Counted from the first letter of the stretch, positions 8,922 to 19,062 are shown. The stretch is DNA of 64,000 nt from Pontibacter arcticus (GCF_003284895.1 NZ_QMDV01000004.1:250501-314500), one strand, 5' to 3'. Numbers and translations: made by a program. Notes: generated by a model not told the origin, from the sequence alone.

Positions 8922-10001
8922 TTAAAGTACACGGTAAGGTTTTGCCCGGTCGTATTGCGGTGGCCAGCTTACTTCGTAGCCCAGTTGCTGTGCGGCACGC
9001 AACGGAAAATGCGGGTCGCGGAGCAGTTCGCGGGCAAGTAAAACCAGGTCAGCTTTTTCTGCTGAGATGATGTTGTCGGCTTGTTCGGCTGTCGTGATCA
9101 TGCCCACGGCTCCGGTTAAAATGCCGGCTTCGCGTTTTATACTTTCGGCAAAAGGCAATTGGTAAAGCGGCCCTACCGGAATTTTTGCATTCGGTACATT
9201 TCCGCCCGTGGAGCAATCAATCAAGTCAACGCCTTTAGTCACTAATATTTTAGAAAGTTCGATGGAGTCCTGTTCTGTCCAGCCACCCTCGGTCCAGTCG
9301 GTAGCCGAAATTCTCACAAAAAGCGGATATTCCTCGGGCCATACTTTTCTGACTTCGTCGGTTATCTCTAAAAGCAATCGTACCCTGTTCTCGAAACTGC
9401 CGCCATACTTATCGGTGCGCTGGTTGCTTAACGGCGACATAAACTCGTGCAGTAAATAGCCATGTGCGCCATGCAATTCGATCACCTCAAAACCAGCTTC
9501 CAAAGCGCGTTCTGCTGCTGCTTTAAAGTCGGAAATCACTTTCTGAATGCCGGCTTCATCCAGGGCAAGCGGAGCAGGTTCTTCGGAAGTAAACGGGATG
9601 GCGCTTGGTGCTACGGTTTGCCAGCCATTCGGCTCATCGGCAAGTATAACGTTGCCACCTTTCCAGGGGCTTTGGTGGCTGGCTTTGCGGCCGGCGTGGG
9701 CCAGTTGTATGCCGGGTATGGCGCCTTCTGCTTTAATAAAGGTTGCAATGCGCTGCAACCCTTGTATGTGTTCGTCTTTCCAGATACCGATATCGTCTGG
9801 TGTGATGCGGCCTTCGGGGCAAACGGCGGTTGCTTCGGCAATTACAAGGCCAGCGCCGCCTACAGCCCGGCTGCCCAAATGTACCAAGTGCCAGTCGTTG
9901 GTGTAGCCATCTTCGGCTGAGTACTGGCACATAGGCGAAACGGCAATGCGGTTCCGGAAAGTGATGTTGCGTATGGTAAGCGGTGTGAAAAGGTTAGCCA
10001 T
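8922..10001 (-). CDS. NADH:flavin oxidoreductase / Old Yellow Enzyme (YqjM/NamA type)
   Basis: FMN TIM-barrel ene-reductase, 359 residues, reducing activated C=C bonds with NAD(P)H. Conserved features are NRIAVSPMCQYSAEDG (about 17-32, with the YqjM-type Cys), the substrate-binding pair in ELHGAHGYLLHEF (about 177-189), SPLSNQRTDKYGGS and a C-terminal GMITTAEQA / LARELLRDP block. ATG at 10001 gives a standard N-terminus. It is upstream of the ferredoxin-reductase-like gene in the same direction with a 63-bp gap. Classical versus thermophilic-like OYE class was judged from the motifs only. Confidence 0.92.
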   Translation of the reverse strand: MANLFTPLTIRNITFRNRIAVSPMCQYSAEDGYTNDWHLVHLGSRAVGGAGLVIAEATAVCPEGRITPDDIGIWKDEHIQGLQRIATFIKAEGAIPGIQLAHAGRKASHQSPWKGGNVILADEPNGWQTVAPSAIPFTSEEPAPLALDEAGIQKVISDFKAAAERALEAGFEVIELHGAHGYLLHEFMSPLSNQRTDKYGGSFENRVRLLLEITDEVRKVWPEEYPLFVRISATDWTEGGWTEQDSIELSKILVTKGVDLIDCSTGGNVPNAKIPVGPLYQLPFAESIKREAGILTGAVGMITTAEQADNIISAEKADLVLLARELLRDPHFPLRAAQQLGYEVSWPPQYDRAKPYRVL

Positions 10002-10278
10002 TGGTTTAGTTCCAGTAAGTATATATCCGGAAGCAAATAGTTTTTCCGGATTTGTAAAGTATGTTCGTCTCTTTTACAAACAGCGCCCGGAATTTGTTTT
10101 GAATTAAAAATCTTACGTGTGATCTCCAGGAAGTTACCTTTCAAATCCTTGATTTATACTTTTAAATAAAGAATTAAGAAAACTATATTATAAATATTGT
10201 TAGAATATATTGTTTTTTATATTAAAACCGTATCTTCGAGCATTAACGTATAGCACAAGGATATACCCACCTTTCGCT

Positions 10279-12507
10279 ATGCCGGCTGCAACACATTTTT
10301 CTATGCCTGATACCTTTTTGCCACCCTCACTGTTTGCTTCTCTGGTGCAAAACAGTGCCGATATTATTGCTGTGCTAACCCCATGGGGGAACATCGAATA
10401 CATAAATCCGGTTGCAGGAGCAATATTTGGAACAAATTCTACTGTACTTAGACGAACCAATATTTTACGCTTACTTTACCCGCACGACCAACCGGTGCTG
10501 GCTTCTGCGCTGGAGTCTGTTCAGCAGGCAAAAGAGATACGTCTGCCCGCCTTGCGGTTTTCAAGTATATCCGGCGAACTGAAATGGCTGGAATGTACAC
10601 TTACCAATCAACTTTCCAATGCTTCTATTTCGGGCATCATGCTGCAGGCGCGCCTGGTAACACCAACTGTACAGCAGCCTGTAAGCCAACCTGTCGCTAC
10701 CGAAATTTACAGTTCACAATTATATACTTCGTTTGCTGCCAACCAACTGGGAGGCGTTTTCGGCTTGTCGCTCGAAGGAGTGGTAGAACACGTAAACCAG
10801 GGCATTACCAAAGCCATCGGGTACGGACAGGAAGAAATGCAGGGAAGCCATTTTGCCCGTTTTCTGCACCCCGAATACCACCGCCACGCCATGACTGCCT
10901 TCCAGAAAGCCTTGAACGGGGAGTCCGGAAAGATTGCCGCAAAAGTATACCACCCATCCGGAAGTGAGCGCGATATCAGCTTTACACTATCGCCGGTTTT
11001 CAGAGGGAACGAGGTAGTAAGCGTACAGGGCATGGCCAAAGATATAACAAAGCTTAAACGCGCCAAGCAGATCATCAGGCAGCAGGCCGAGCAATTTAAC
11101 AGTGTTATACAAAGCGTAACCAAACCGCTGTTTGTGCTTGATACCGAGTGGCGCTACAGTTATGTAAATAAAGTTTATACTTCTTATGTAGGTATAAAAC
11201 GCCGCCAGTTAATTGGCAAATGCATCTGGGATATCTTCCCGAAGTTGGTGGATACGCTATTTTACGCGAAATGTCAGGCTACGGTGGCTTCCCAGCAGTC
11301 CGTATACTTTGAAGAGTATATTGCCCTTCATAACCTGACGCTTAGCTATAGCTTGTACCCGCACCGAAACGGCCTGACCATTTATTTTTCGGATGTAAGC
11401 CAGATCAGAAATACCGAGCGCGAACTGAACAAACTCTCGTTTGTAGCCAGCAAAATAACCAACGGTGTGGTGATCATGAACGCCGAACAACAGATTGAAT
11501 GGGTAAACGAAGGCTTCATGCGCTTAACCGGCTACACCAAAGAAGAAGTAATTGGCATGGTACCGAGCAGGTTACTGCAAGGCCCCGGCACAGACCCGGA
11601 AACAAGTGCGCGCATCGACAAAAAATTTAATGAGAAGATTCCTTTTTCGGAAGAAGTGCTGAATTATCGCAAGAACGGAGAGAAGATATGGTTTGCCATT
11701 GATATTACGCCAATTTTTGATGATAGCGGTGAGCTGATCAATTACATTGCTATTGAAACCGACATCACAGAAGAAAAAAAGAAAGAAAAAGAGCTGATCA
11801 CGCTGGCAGACGAGTTGCTGAAACAGAACCGCGACCTGCAGCAGTTTACTTACATTATATCGCATAACCTACGTGCGCCTGTAGCCAATGTGCTGGGCCT
11901 GATTGGGTTGTTGGGTAAAATGAACAAGGAAACCCCGCAATACGAACTGGCCATCTCGAAGCTAGGAACATCAGCCAACCACCTGGATATGGTGATCAAA
12001 GACCTGAACAAGATCCTGACCATCAGAAGTAATGCACAGGCCGGCATAGACGAGATTGCGCCATTGGCACAGGTTATAAACGAAGCTGCCAGCGGCCTTG
12101 AAGAAAAAATCGAAGAATCAGGTGCTATCCTGGAAAACCTGGTGCCGCGCGATATTACCATAACTGCCAGCAAAGCCTACCTGTACAGCATTTTCCATAA
12201 CCTGCTCAGCAACGCCATCAAGTACAGATCGCCGGAAAGAGCATTGCATGTGCAGGTTTATATGGAAAGTGACCAGAAAACGCGTACGTTATACTTCGAG
12301 GACAATGGCATTGGGATAGATATGGAGAAAGCCGGTGACCAGTTATTTAAGCTTTACAGACGGTTCCATTACCACGTAGAAGGGCGCGGCATAGGGTTAT
12401 ACATGGTTAAAACGCAGGTAGAAGCGCTTGGCGGCGAAATATCCCTGACCAGCCAGCCGGGCGTTGGTACCAGGTTCCGGATCACGATACCGCAGCTGGC
12501 CGCATAA
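10279..12507 (+). CDS. Multi-PAS sensor histidine kinase
   Basis: Two-component kinase of about 742 residues, without transmembrane segments, so probably a cytosolic sensor. I place the start at ATG 10279, because the open frame upstream (from a TTG at 10210) has no conserved content. Four PAS-like domains are recognisable, starting near residues 15, 155, 275 and 390. The last ends in a PAC motif ETDITEEKKKEKEL. A HisKA region carries the phospho-acceptor in ISHNLRAPV (H529). The ATPase has the N box HNLLSNAIKY, DNGIGID and GRGIGLYMVK with GVGTRFRI. No response regulator lies beside it, so it is an orphan kinase. Ligand unknown. Confidence 0.88.
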   Translation: MPAATHFSMPDTFLPPSLFASLVQNSADIIAVLTPWGNIEYINPVAGAIFGTNSTVLRRTNILRLLYPHDQPVLASALESVQQAKEIRLPALRFSSISGELKWLECTLTNQLSNASISGIMLQARLVTPTVQQPVSQPVATEIYSSQLYTSFAANQLGGVFGLSLEGVVEHVNQGITKAIGYGQEEMQGSHFARFLHPEYHRHAMTAFQKALNGESGKIAAKVYHPSGSERDISFTLSPVFRGNEVVSVQGMAKDITKLKRAKQIIRQQAEQFNSVIQSVTKPLFVLDTEWRYSYVNKVYTSYVGIKRRQLIGKCIWDIFPKLVDTLFYAKCQATVASQQSVYFEEYIALHNLTLSYSLYPHRNGLTIYFSDVSQIRNTERELNKLSFVASKITNGVVIMNAEQQIEWVNEGFMRLTGYTKEEVIGMVPSRLLQGPGTDPETSARIDKKFNEKIPFSEEVLNYRKNGEKIWFAIDITPIFDDSGELINYIAIETDITEEKKKEKELITLADELLKQNRDLQQFTYIISHNLRAPVANVLGLIGLLGKMNKETPQYELAISKLGTSANHLDMVIKDLNKILTIRSNAQAGIDEIAPLAQVINEAASGLEEKIEESGAILENLVPRDITITASKAYLYSIFHNLLSNAIKYRSPERALHVQVYMESDQKTRTLYFEDNGIGIDMEKAGDQLFKLYRRFHYHVEGRGIGLYMVKTQVEALGGEISLTSQPGVGTRFRITIPQLAA

Positions 12508-12673
12508 GTTTTCAAATCATACTTTGTCTGCATGTGCCCGGATAAAGTATGAGCGGTAAAAGTCAGGTTGCCCATAATATTCGTCGAAACAAAAAGGAAC
12601 GGAAAACCATATAAGCAGCAGGTAGGTACTAAGAAAGCCTTCTAAACTTGTTTTCATCCCTAAAGAAAAAACC

Positions 12674-13210
12674 ATGGCAAATGTAAAATGGATCATCGAC
12701 CCGGCCCACAGCGAAATTCAGTTCAAGGTAAAGCACCTTATGATCACGACTGTAACAGGCTATTTTAAGACATTTAACCTGGAAGTAGAAACAGAAGGAG
12801 ATAACTTCGAAACTGCTACCAAAATTATGTTCACGGCCGATATCGACTCCATCAATACAAACAACGAGCAGCGCGATACCCACCTGAAATCTGCTGACTT
12901 TTTTGATGCCGACAACCACGGGCAGCTTATTTTTAAAGGGAACAGATACGAGAAAACAGGCGAAGGCAGCGCAAAACTTCACGGCGACCTCACCATTCGT
13001 GAAACGACGAAACCCGTAACGTTTGATGTGGAATATGCCGGCATTGTGGTAGACCCTTATGGCCAGACCAAAGCGGGCTTTACCGTAGAAGGCAAAATAA
13101 GCCGCAAAGAATTTGGCCTCACCTGGAATGCTGTGACCGAAGCGGGCAGCGTAGTAGTAAGCGATGATATTAAGCTGCACGGCGAAATCCAATTGGTACG
13201 CCAGGGTTAA
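12674..13210 (+). CDS. YceI family protein (lipid-binding lipocalin-like)
   Basis: 178-residue YceI-domain protein. The family folds as an extended beta-barrel that binds isoprenoid-like lipids. The diagnostic N-terminus WIIDPAHSEIQFKVKHLMI (residues 6-24) is present, together with SADFFDADNH and the late HGDLTIRETTKPV. There is no signal peptide, unlike E. coli YceI, so this copy is probably cytoplasmic. ATG at 12674 follows an A-rich leader. It is a single gene ended by the strong hairpin at 13228. Physiological role unknown. Confidence 0.9.
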   Translation: MANVKWIIDPAHSEIQFKVKHLMITTVTGYFKTFNLEVETEGDNFETATKIMFTADIDSINTNNEQRDTHLKSADFFDADNHGQLIFKGNRYEKTGEGSAKLHGDLTIRETTKPVTFDVEYAGIVVDPYGQTKAGFTVEGKISRKEFGLTWNAVTEAGSVVVSDDIKLHGEIQLVRQG

Positions 13211-13227
13211 TCTGAATTATACTTCAT

Positions 13228-13276
13228 GCTCAACGGAGCCGTTTTGCTTTTGTGCAGAGCGGCTCCGTTGAGCTTT
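13228..13276 (+). terminator. Terminator after the YceI gene
   Basis: A perfect 14-bp GC-rich stem (13228-13241 with 13260-13273) with an 18-nt loop, followed by TTT. It lies 18 bp after the YceI stop codon. Copies of TATACTT flank both sides of the hairpin. Confidence 0.8.
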
Positions 13277-13423
13277 ATACTTGCCCAACGTATAGCTTTG
13301 CAGCAGCAAGTATAAAATTCTGAACTGTATTTTGCTGCAAAGCATGATATAAATAAGTAGCTTCACGGCTACCAACGCTACCCTAAACAATAATGTACGC
13401 TGTTGCACGGCCCTACCTTTGCT

Positions 13424-15586
13424 ATGAATAGCCAGACACGCGAGATCAGACACTTTTTTTTCAGCCAATACTTTTCCGACGGATTGCGCATTACACTGGG
13501 TATACTTTTACCTTCGCTGGTGTTTGCGCATTTTAACGAGTTCCAAACCGGGCTTACTCTTTCGCTGGGCGCACTTTGTGTGAGTATAACCGATACCCCC
13601 GGGCCGGTACTGCACAAGCGCAATGCTATGCTGCTATGCAGTTTGCTTATTTTTGTAATTGCCATGCTAACGGGTTTTGCCCGTTTGTATGTATGGTTGC
13701 TGGGTCTGGAAGTACTGCTGCTAAGCTTCCTGTTTTCGATGTTTCTGGTGTACGGGAACCGCGCGGCTGCGCTGGGCACGTCGGGTTTGCTGGTGATGAT
13801 CCTGATGATGGATACCGCCCTGACACCGGCAGAAGTACCCGGTTACAGTGCGCTTATTATGGCCGGAGGCGTGTGGTATGCTGTGCTGAGCTTACTCTTT
13901 TTCCAGATACGGCCCTATTTAGCGGCACAACAGGCCCTTGGCGAATGCGTGCACGAAGTAGCCAAATTCCTTCGCATCAAAGCTGATTTCTACAACACAC
14001 ATACCAACCTCGAAGACGATTATAAAAAGCTGGTGGCGCAGCAGGTGCAGGTAAGCGAAAAACAAGATGCCGTCCGGGAAATTCTGTTCAAAACCAGGGT
14101 TGTTGTTAAGGAATCCACTCATGCCAGCCGCGCTTTACTGCTGACCTTTGTTGATCTGATGGATCTGTATGAGCAGATCCTGGCCAACGCATTTGATTAT
14201 GCCATGATCCGGGAACGCTTCGGGAATACCGGTATCCTGCCGGATGTAGCCAGCCATATCCGGGCAGTTGCCAACGAACTCGATAACATCGGTTTTGCCA
14301 TCCAATCGAATACGCGCTACAGAAGCCTGCCAAACCTGAATGCGCAACTCGACGAACTAAAGCAGAAGATTGATGCCCTGGAAAGGCAAGGAAATACCGG
14401 CAGCCTGCTGGTTCTGAAAAAAATAATGGTAAACCTGCGCAGCCTGACACAGCACCTGCACGCCATCATGGGTTTCCTGAATGCCGGACCGGCCAATCCG
14501 CTGAACAAACCGAACATGCTGGATTACGACCGTTTTGTATCCCATCAGAGCTTCGACATTAAAAAGATCAGAGAGAACCTGACGTTTAATTCCTCTATTT
14601 TCAAGCACTCGTTCCGGGTAGCGCTGGTTTGTTTTTTTGGCTTTCTGCTTACCAAATTTCTGGCCTACGGGCCGCATAGTTACTGGGTGCTGCTCACCAT
14701 CATCGTTATCCTGAAACCCGGTTTCAGCTTAACCAAACAGCGTAATTACGAGCGTATTGTTGGCACCTTGATCGGCGGTCTGATCGGGGTGCTGGTGCTG
14801 GCCTTTGTAAAAGATAAAACGGCCCAATTTATACTTTTGCTTTTCCTGATGGTAGGTACGTACAGTTTCCAGCGGGTTAATTATACTATCAGCGTCATTT
14901 TCATGACGCCTTTTGTGCTCATCCTGTTCTCGTTTATGGGTGTGGGCGGCATAGATCTGGTACAAGAGCGCATCGTGGATACTTTTATCGGGGCAGGGAT
15001 TGCTTTTTCGGCCAGTTACTTCCTGTTTCCGAGTTGGGAGTCGCAGCTTATAAAAGGTTTTATGCAGCATGTTTTAAAGGCTAACAGCGACTACCTATGG
15101 CGCATCGGCGAGTTGATGACCGGGAAAGAAGACAACATACTGGAATATAAACTGGCCCGAAAAGAAGTATACGTCAGCTCGGCCAACCTTTCTGCGGCGT
15201 TCCAACGGATGCTCTCGGAGCCGCGCAGCAAGCAGTGGCGCAGCAAAGAAGTGCACAAATTCAGGGTACTGACGCATGTGCTGTCGTCGAGTATGGCGGC
15301 CCTGGGGGCAAGCGTGCAGGAACGTCCAAGCGGCGTTTATGCTCCGGATATGCTCCGGTCGGTCCGCCGGTCGCTGCACCTGCTTTCTGAAAGTATAAAT
15401 GCGCTGAACCCGGCTGCTAAAAGTGCGCATTTGGTAAAATTATTGCCCGAAATGGCAGACCAGGTTGTTACCATACCTGAAGATGCAGCGCTACAGGAGC
15501 ACCTCGATTTTATTCAGAAGATCAGCAGCGATATTCTGAAGGTAACAGAAGCAGCTACTAATCCGAAACACAGGCTGGAAGTATAA
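13424..15586 (+). CDS. FUSC/YccS-type inner-membrane protein
   Basis: About 720-residue membrane protein of the FUSC (YccS/YhfK) family, related to aromatic-acid exporters. It shows two membrane blocks of about six hydrophobic segments each (residues about 20-150 and 385-520). These are separated by a long soluble helical domain (about 170-375) and followed by a C-terminal cytosolic helical domain. The second block contains HSYWVLLTIIVILKPGFS and KQRNYERIVGTLIGG, typical FUSC signatures. I choose the ATG at 13424 rather than an upstream TTG because MNSQTREIRHFF matches the normal short N-terminus. A TACCTTTG box at 13414 sits too close to this ATG to be its promoter in the usual way. The next gene begins 34 bp downstream. 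Confidence 0.85.
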   Translation: MNSQTREIRHFFFSQYFSDGLRITLGILLPSLVFAHFNEFQTGLTLSLGALCVSITDTPGPVLHKRNAMLLCSLLIFVIAMLTGFARLYVWLLGLEVLLLSFLFSMFLVYGNRAAALGTSGLLVMILMMDTALTPAEVPGYSALIMAGGVWYAVLSLLFFQIRPYLAAQQALGECVHEVAKFLRIKADFYNTHTNLEDDYKKLVAQQVQVSEKQDAVREILFKTRVVVKESTHASRALLLTFVDLMDLYEQILANAFDYAMIRERFGNTGILPDVASHIRAVANELDNIGFAIQSNTRYRSLPNLNAQLDELKQKIDALERQGNTGSLLVLKKIMVNLRSLTQHLHAIMGFLNAGPANPLNKPNMLDYDRFVSHQSFDIKKIRENLTFNSSIFKHSFRVALVCFFGFLLTKFLAYGPHSYWVLLTIIVILKPGFSLTKQRNYERIVGTLIGGLIGVLVLAFVKDKTAQFILLLFLMVGTYSFQRVNYTISVIFMTPFVLILFSFMGVGGIDLVQERIVDTFIGAGIAFSASYFLFPSWESQLIKGFMQHVLKANSDYLWRIGELMTGKEDNILEYKLARKEVYVSSANLSAAFQRMLSEPRSKQWRSKEVHKFRVLTHVLSSSMAALGASVQERPSGVYAPDMLRSVRRSLHLLSESINALNPAAKSAHLVKLLPEMADQVVTIPEDAALQEHLDFIQKISSDILKVTEAATNPKHRLEV

Positions 15587-15619
15587 ATTTTTGCATCCTA
15601 CAACGTATAAACTTGACGT

Positions 15620-16195
15620 ATGAACACCACGAAGCTCTTTATTAAAAACATGGTTTGCGACCGCTGCAACAGGGTAGTGGCAGAGGAGCTTTCGGGGCTT
15701 GGCTATACAGTGCATAACATATCGTTAGGCGAAGCGGAAATCAGTGCTGAAAACGATACCATCGACCTGGAGAAGATCAGGCAAGTACTGACCGATAATG
15801 GTTTCGAGCTGCTCGACGACCGCAAAACGCAGGTGATAGAACAGGTAAAACTGGCCATCATTGACCTGATTCATACGCAAGGCGAAGCAGATCAGCGCGT
15901 GAACACTTCAGATTATTTATCGCAAAAAACCGGTCTGGACTATTCCTACATCAGTTCGCTTTTTTCTGCTTTCGAAGGCATCACCATCGAGAAATACCTG
16001 ATCCTGCAGCGCATCGAAAAAGTAAAAGAGCTGCTGGTGTACAACGAACTCAGCCTGAAAGAAATAGCATATAAACTCGGCTACAGCAGCGTGGCGCACC
16101 TCTCCAATCAGTTTAAAAAAGTAACCGGCCTGACGCCCAGCCATTTTAAAGAGATAAAAGAGAACAAACGCAAGACCATTGATAAGATTATTTAA
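15620..16195 (+). CDS. HMA-domain/AraC fusion transcription regulator (probable copper regulator)
   Basis: 191-residue protein that joins an N-terminal heavy-metal-associated fold to an AraC-type DNA-binding domain. Residues 1-66 resemble an HMA domain with the metal site MVCDRC (C13, C16). A linker leads to two helix-turn-helix units, the second with LSLKEIAYKLGYSSVAHLSNQFKK and LTPSHFK, the classic AraC C-terminus. It has no sugar-binding cupin domain, so metal sensing by the HMA part is the natural inference. It stands directly before copA in the same direction, with a 300-bp inverted-repeat element between them, and is the probable regulator of copA and the HMA chaperone. Metal specificity is inferred from context. 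Confidence 0.82.
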   Translation: MNTTKLFIKNMVCDRCNRVVAEELSGLGYTVHNISLGEAEISAENDTIDLEKIRQVLTDNGFELLDDRKTQVIEQVKLAIIDLIHTQGEADQRVNTSDYLSQKTGLDYSYISSLFSAFEGITIEKYLILQRIEKVKELLVYNELSLKEIAYKLGYSSVAHLSNQFKKVTGLTPSHFKEIKENKRKTIDKII

Positions 16196-16232
16196 TGGTT
16201 GAATTGCTGGATTGTTGAAGCATAAAGTGATC

Positions 16233-16532
16233 CTACCGCAAGTTTGAGTGCAGCGGTAACTTGTGGTTAAGTATGAATAGAAGTTTGTAACTTCTTTGCT
16301 TTGCAAAAGCAAGTATGGCAGCGGCTTATACTATCTCTATTCTGCCTCATGCTATTTGTCATCCTGTTAAGGATCTTGTGAATTATCTGCAACTCATTAC
16401 CAGGATCCTTAACAGGATGACAAATAGAATGACCGTTTCAGCACGAGTAGTTTTTCTGCTGTCGCAGAAAGCAAGTTACAAACTTACATCATGCAAAACC
16501 ACAAGTTACCGCTTCGCTCAAACTTGCGGTAG
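16233..16532. repeat. 300-bp long inverted-repeat element (MITE-like)
   Basis: A large imperfect palindrome fills the gap between the HMA-AraC gene and copA. The outer arm tips match over 16 bp (16233-16248 with 16517-16532). The inner arms match perfectly over 24 bp (16352-16375 with 16404-16427). Further blocks between are similar, including the AAGTTTGTAACTT and GCGGTAACTTGTGGTT regions. The loop is about 28 nt. There is no credible ORF. The structure fits a non-autonomous miniature element or a decayed dispersed repeat. No target duplication was certain. Confidence 0.75.
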
Positions 16533-16627
16533 AACTTAGTTCTATACTTCAGCCAATCAATAATTTAGCTTTCAACAACTTAACAATTAAACCATCCAAC
16601 AACCAAAATCATATAACGCTTCTTCCG

Positions 16628-16666
16628 AATTGTGTAACACCCCGGCTCCGGCTTTATGTATCTTTG
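16628..16666 (+). promoter_or_regulatory. Candidate copA promoter/operator
   Basis: A perfect Bacteroidota -7 box TATCTTTG lies at 16659-16666, 32 bp before the copA ATG. Upstream at 16628 is AATTGTGTAACAC. A similar sequence, AATTCTGTAACGC, precedes the -7 box of the HMA chaperone gene, so it may be a shared regulator site. The -33 element (TTG at 16630) is spaced longer than usual. Confidence 0.55.
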
Positions 16667-16698
16667 TATTATCCTGAACGCTATAAATAAAATGAGCT

Positions 16699-18966
16699 AT
16701 GGAAAATATACAGCTAAGATCAACTAAAAAGACTGCTGCCAAAGCGTCTTCAGAAATAAAAGCCTCGGTTCCGGTTACGGGTATGAGTTGCGCCTCGTGT
16801 GCCGGCAGCGTAGAAAGTATGGTAGGCGCGCAGGAAGGCGTGCACAGTGCAGCCGTAAACTTCGCTTCCCAAACCCTGCAGGTTGCTTATAACCCCAAAC
16901 AAATTTCGATTTCAGAAATCCAGAAAAGTGTGCAGGACATCGGCTTCGACCTGATCGTGGACGAGGAAAATGCGCTGGAGAAGCAGGAGGAAGTACAGGA
17001 AAATAATTACAGGCAACTCAAACAGAAAACCATAGCGGCGGCCATACTTACGTTTCCGGTTTTCATGATCGGGATGTTTTTCATGAATATGCCTTACGCC
17101 AACTGGATCATGCTGGTGCTGAGTGCGCCGGTTGTGTTTTATTTTGGCCGTAGCTTTTTCATAAATGCCTTTAAGCAGGCCCGCCATGGCAAAGCCAATA
17201 TGGATACGCTGGTTGCCCTGAGTACCGGCATTGCCTTCGTGTTTAGTGTTTTCAATACGTTTTTCCCGGAGTTCTGGCACGCACGTGGGTTGCATGCGCA
17301 TGTTTACTTTGAGGCTGCTGCTGTCGTTATTGTGTTTATTATGTTAGGTAAGCTGCTTGAGGAACGGGCCAAATCCAACACATCGACTGCTATTAAGAAA
17401 CTGATCGGTTTGCAACCCAAGACGGTGTGGCGCATAGAAGGAGAGCAGGAACGCGAAATACCGGTTTCCGAAGTACAAAAAGGCGACTTATTGTTGGTTA
17501 GGGCAGGCGAGAAAATTCCGGTGGACGGTCTGGTGGTTTCGGGCAGTTCGTATGTGGATGAAGCCATGCTTTCCGGTGAGCCGGTGCCGGTAGCCAAACA
17601 GTCCGGTGATAAAGTGTACACAGGTACGATTAACCAGAAAGGCAGCTTCCGGTTTACGGCCGAGAAAGTAGGCAGCGAAACCATGCTGGCCCAGATCATC
17701 AGAATGGTGCAGGAGGCGCAGGGTTCCAAAGCGCCGGTGCAGAAACTGGTCGATAAAATTGCCGGCATCTTTGTTCCCATCGTGATCGGCATCGCGCTGC
17801 TTAGTTTTATACTTTGGTTTGTGCTGGGCGGCGATAATGGCCTGACGCAAGGTTTGCTGGCGCTGGTAACGGTACTGGTTATTGCCTGCCCGTGCGCGCT
17901 TGGTTTGGCCACACCCACTGCTATTATGGTAGGCGTTGGCAAAGGCGCTGAAAATGGCATCCTGATAAAAGATGCGGAAAGCCTGGAGCTGGCGCACAAA
18001 GTAAACGCGGTCATACTTGATAAAACAGGCACCATCACTGCAGGTAAGCCCGAAGTAACCGACATCCAATGGGCAGCTGGAGCTGAAAATCAGAAAGAAA
18101 TTTTATTGCCTGTACTGTTGGCTTTAGAGCAGCAATCCGAGCACCCGCTAGCCGAGGCTATCGTTCGGAAATTACGGGAACAGAAAGTACAAACGCATAC
18201 TTTAACCAACTTCGAAAGTATAACCGGGAAGGGTGTAAGGGCGCAATCCGGAGATAAAGTATACTTTGCCGGCAGTCCTAAATTACTCTCAGATCAGGCT
18301 ATACTTCCGGACACCTTACTGGCCGATAAAGCTGCTAGCCTGCGCGCCGAAGCGAAAACGGTTATCTTTTTTGCAAATCAGCACCAGGTACTCGCCCTTG
18401 TCGCCATCGCCGATCAGATAAAAGAAAGTTCTGCGGCGGCTATCAAAACATTGCAGCAACAGGGCATAGACGTGTACATGCTCACCGGCGATAACGAACA
18501 AACGGCTGCATCTGTAGCGGCGCAGGTGGGCGTAACAAAGTATAAATCGGAAGTGCTTCCTGCCGATAAAGCGGCTTTTGTAGAAGAGTTGCAGGCAGCC
18601 GGTAAAGTAGTGGCCATGGTCGGCGACGGTATAAACGACTCGCAGGCGCTGGCGCAGGCTGATGTAAGTATAGCCATGGGCAAAGGCTCGGATATTGCCA
18701 TCGATGTAGCCAAAATGACGCTTATTTCATCGGACCTGCAGCACATACCCAAAGCCCTGAAATTGTCGCGGGAAACAGTGCGCACCATTAAGCAAAACCT
18801 TTTCTGGGCCTTTATTTATAATTTGATCGGGATACCTATTGCGGCTGGCGTACTTTACCCGGTTTACGGTTTCCTGCTGGATCCTATGCTGGCTGGTGCT
18901 GCGATGGCCCTGAGTTCGGTGTCGGTGGTTAGTAACAGCTTAAGGTTAAAAGCCCGGAAGCTGTAA
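16699..18966 (+). CDS. copA: Copper-exporting P1B-type ATPase
   Basis: 755-residue inner-membrane ATPase that pumps Cu+ out of the cytosol. One N-terminal HMA domain has GMSCASC (C31, C34). Then come the two extra P1B helices, the actuator domain with SGEPVPV, the transmembrane metal site ACPCALG (C397-P398-C399), the phosphorylation motif DKTGT (D441), the HP motif SEHPLAEA, and the hinge [17 protein letters not shown]. The C-terminal membrane pair has the YN and MALSS residues expected of class P1B-1. ATG 16699 follows GAGCT. It is downstream of the HMA-AraC regulator and upstream of the small HMA protein. Copper specificity is strongly supported by CPC plus the YN/MxxSS pattern. Confidence 0.95.
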   Translation: MENIQLRSTKKTAAKASSEIKASVPVTGMSCASCAGSVESMVGAQEGVHSAAVNFASQTLQVAYNPKQISISEIQKSVQDIGFDLIVDEENALEKQEEVQENNYRQLKQKTIAAAILTFPVFMIGMFFMNMPYANWIMLVLSAPVVFYFGRSFFINAFKQARHGKANMDTLVALSTGIAFVFSVFNTFFPEFWHARGLHAHVYFEAAAVVIVFIMLGKLLEERAKSNTSTAIKKLIGLQPKTVWRIEGEQEREIPVSEVQKGDLLLVRAGEKIPVDGLVVSGSSYVDEAMLSGEPVPVAKQSGDKVYTGTINQKGSFRFTAEKVGSETMLAQIIRMVQEAQGSKAPVQKLVDKIAGIFVPIVIGIALLSFILWFVLGGDNGLTQGLLALVTVLVIACPCALGLATPTAIMVGVGKGAENGILIKDAESLELAHKVNAVILDKTGTITAGKPEVTDIQWAAGAENQKEILLPVLLALEQQSEHPLAEAIVRKLREQKVQTHTLTNFESITGKGVRAQSGDKVYFAGSPKLLSDQAILPDTLLADKAASLRAEAKTVIFFANQHQVLALVAIADQIKESSAAAIKTLQQQGIDVYMLTGDNEQTAASVAAQVGVTKYKSEVLPADKAAFVEELQAAGKVVAMVGDGINDSQALAQADVSIAMGKGSDIAIDVAKMTLISSDLQHIPKALKLSRETVRTIKQNLFWAFIYNLIGIPIAAGVLYPVYGFLLDPMLAGAAMALSSVSVVSNSLRLKARKL

Positions 18967-19001
18967 AGTATAATTGGGTGTGAAGTATAGATGTACAGCA
19001 A

Positions 19002-19062
19002 AATTCTGTAACGCAAATCCGGAATTCTATAAACACTTTCCACTAGCCCGGCCGTACCTTTG
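19002..19062 (+). promoter_or_regulatory. Candidate promoter/operator of the HMA chaperone gene
   Basis: TACCTTTG at 19055-19062 is a good Bacteroidota -7 box, 33 bp upstream of the ATG at 19096. AATTCTGTAACGC at 19002-19014 resembles the site before copA. Its distance to the -7 box is about 22 bp longer, close to two helical turns. Confidence 0.5.

Noticed and set aside
13414..13421. TACCTTTG as promoter of the FUSC gene
   Set aside because: Perfect -7 box, but it ends 2 bp before the chosen ATG, so transcription would start inside the gene. Either chance, or a promoter for a shorter product.
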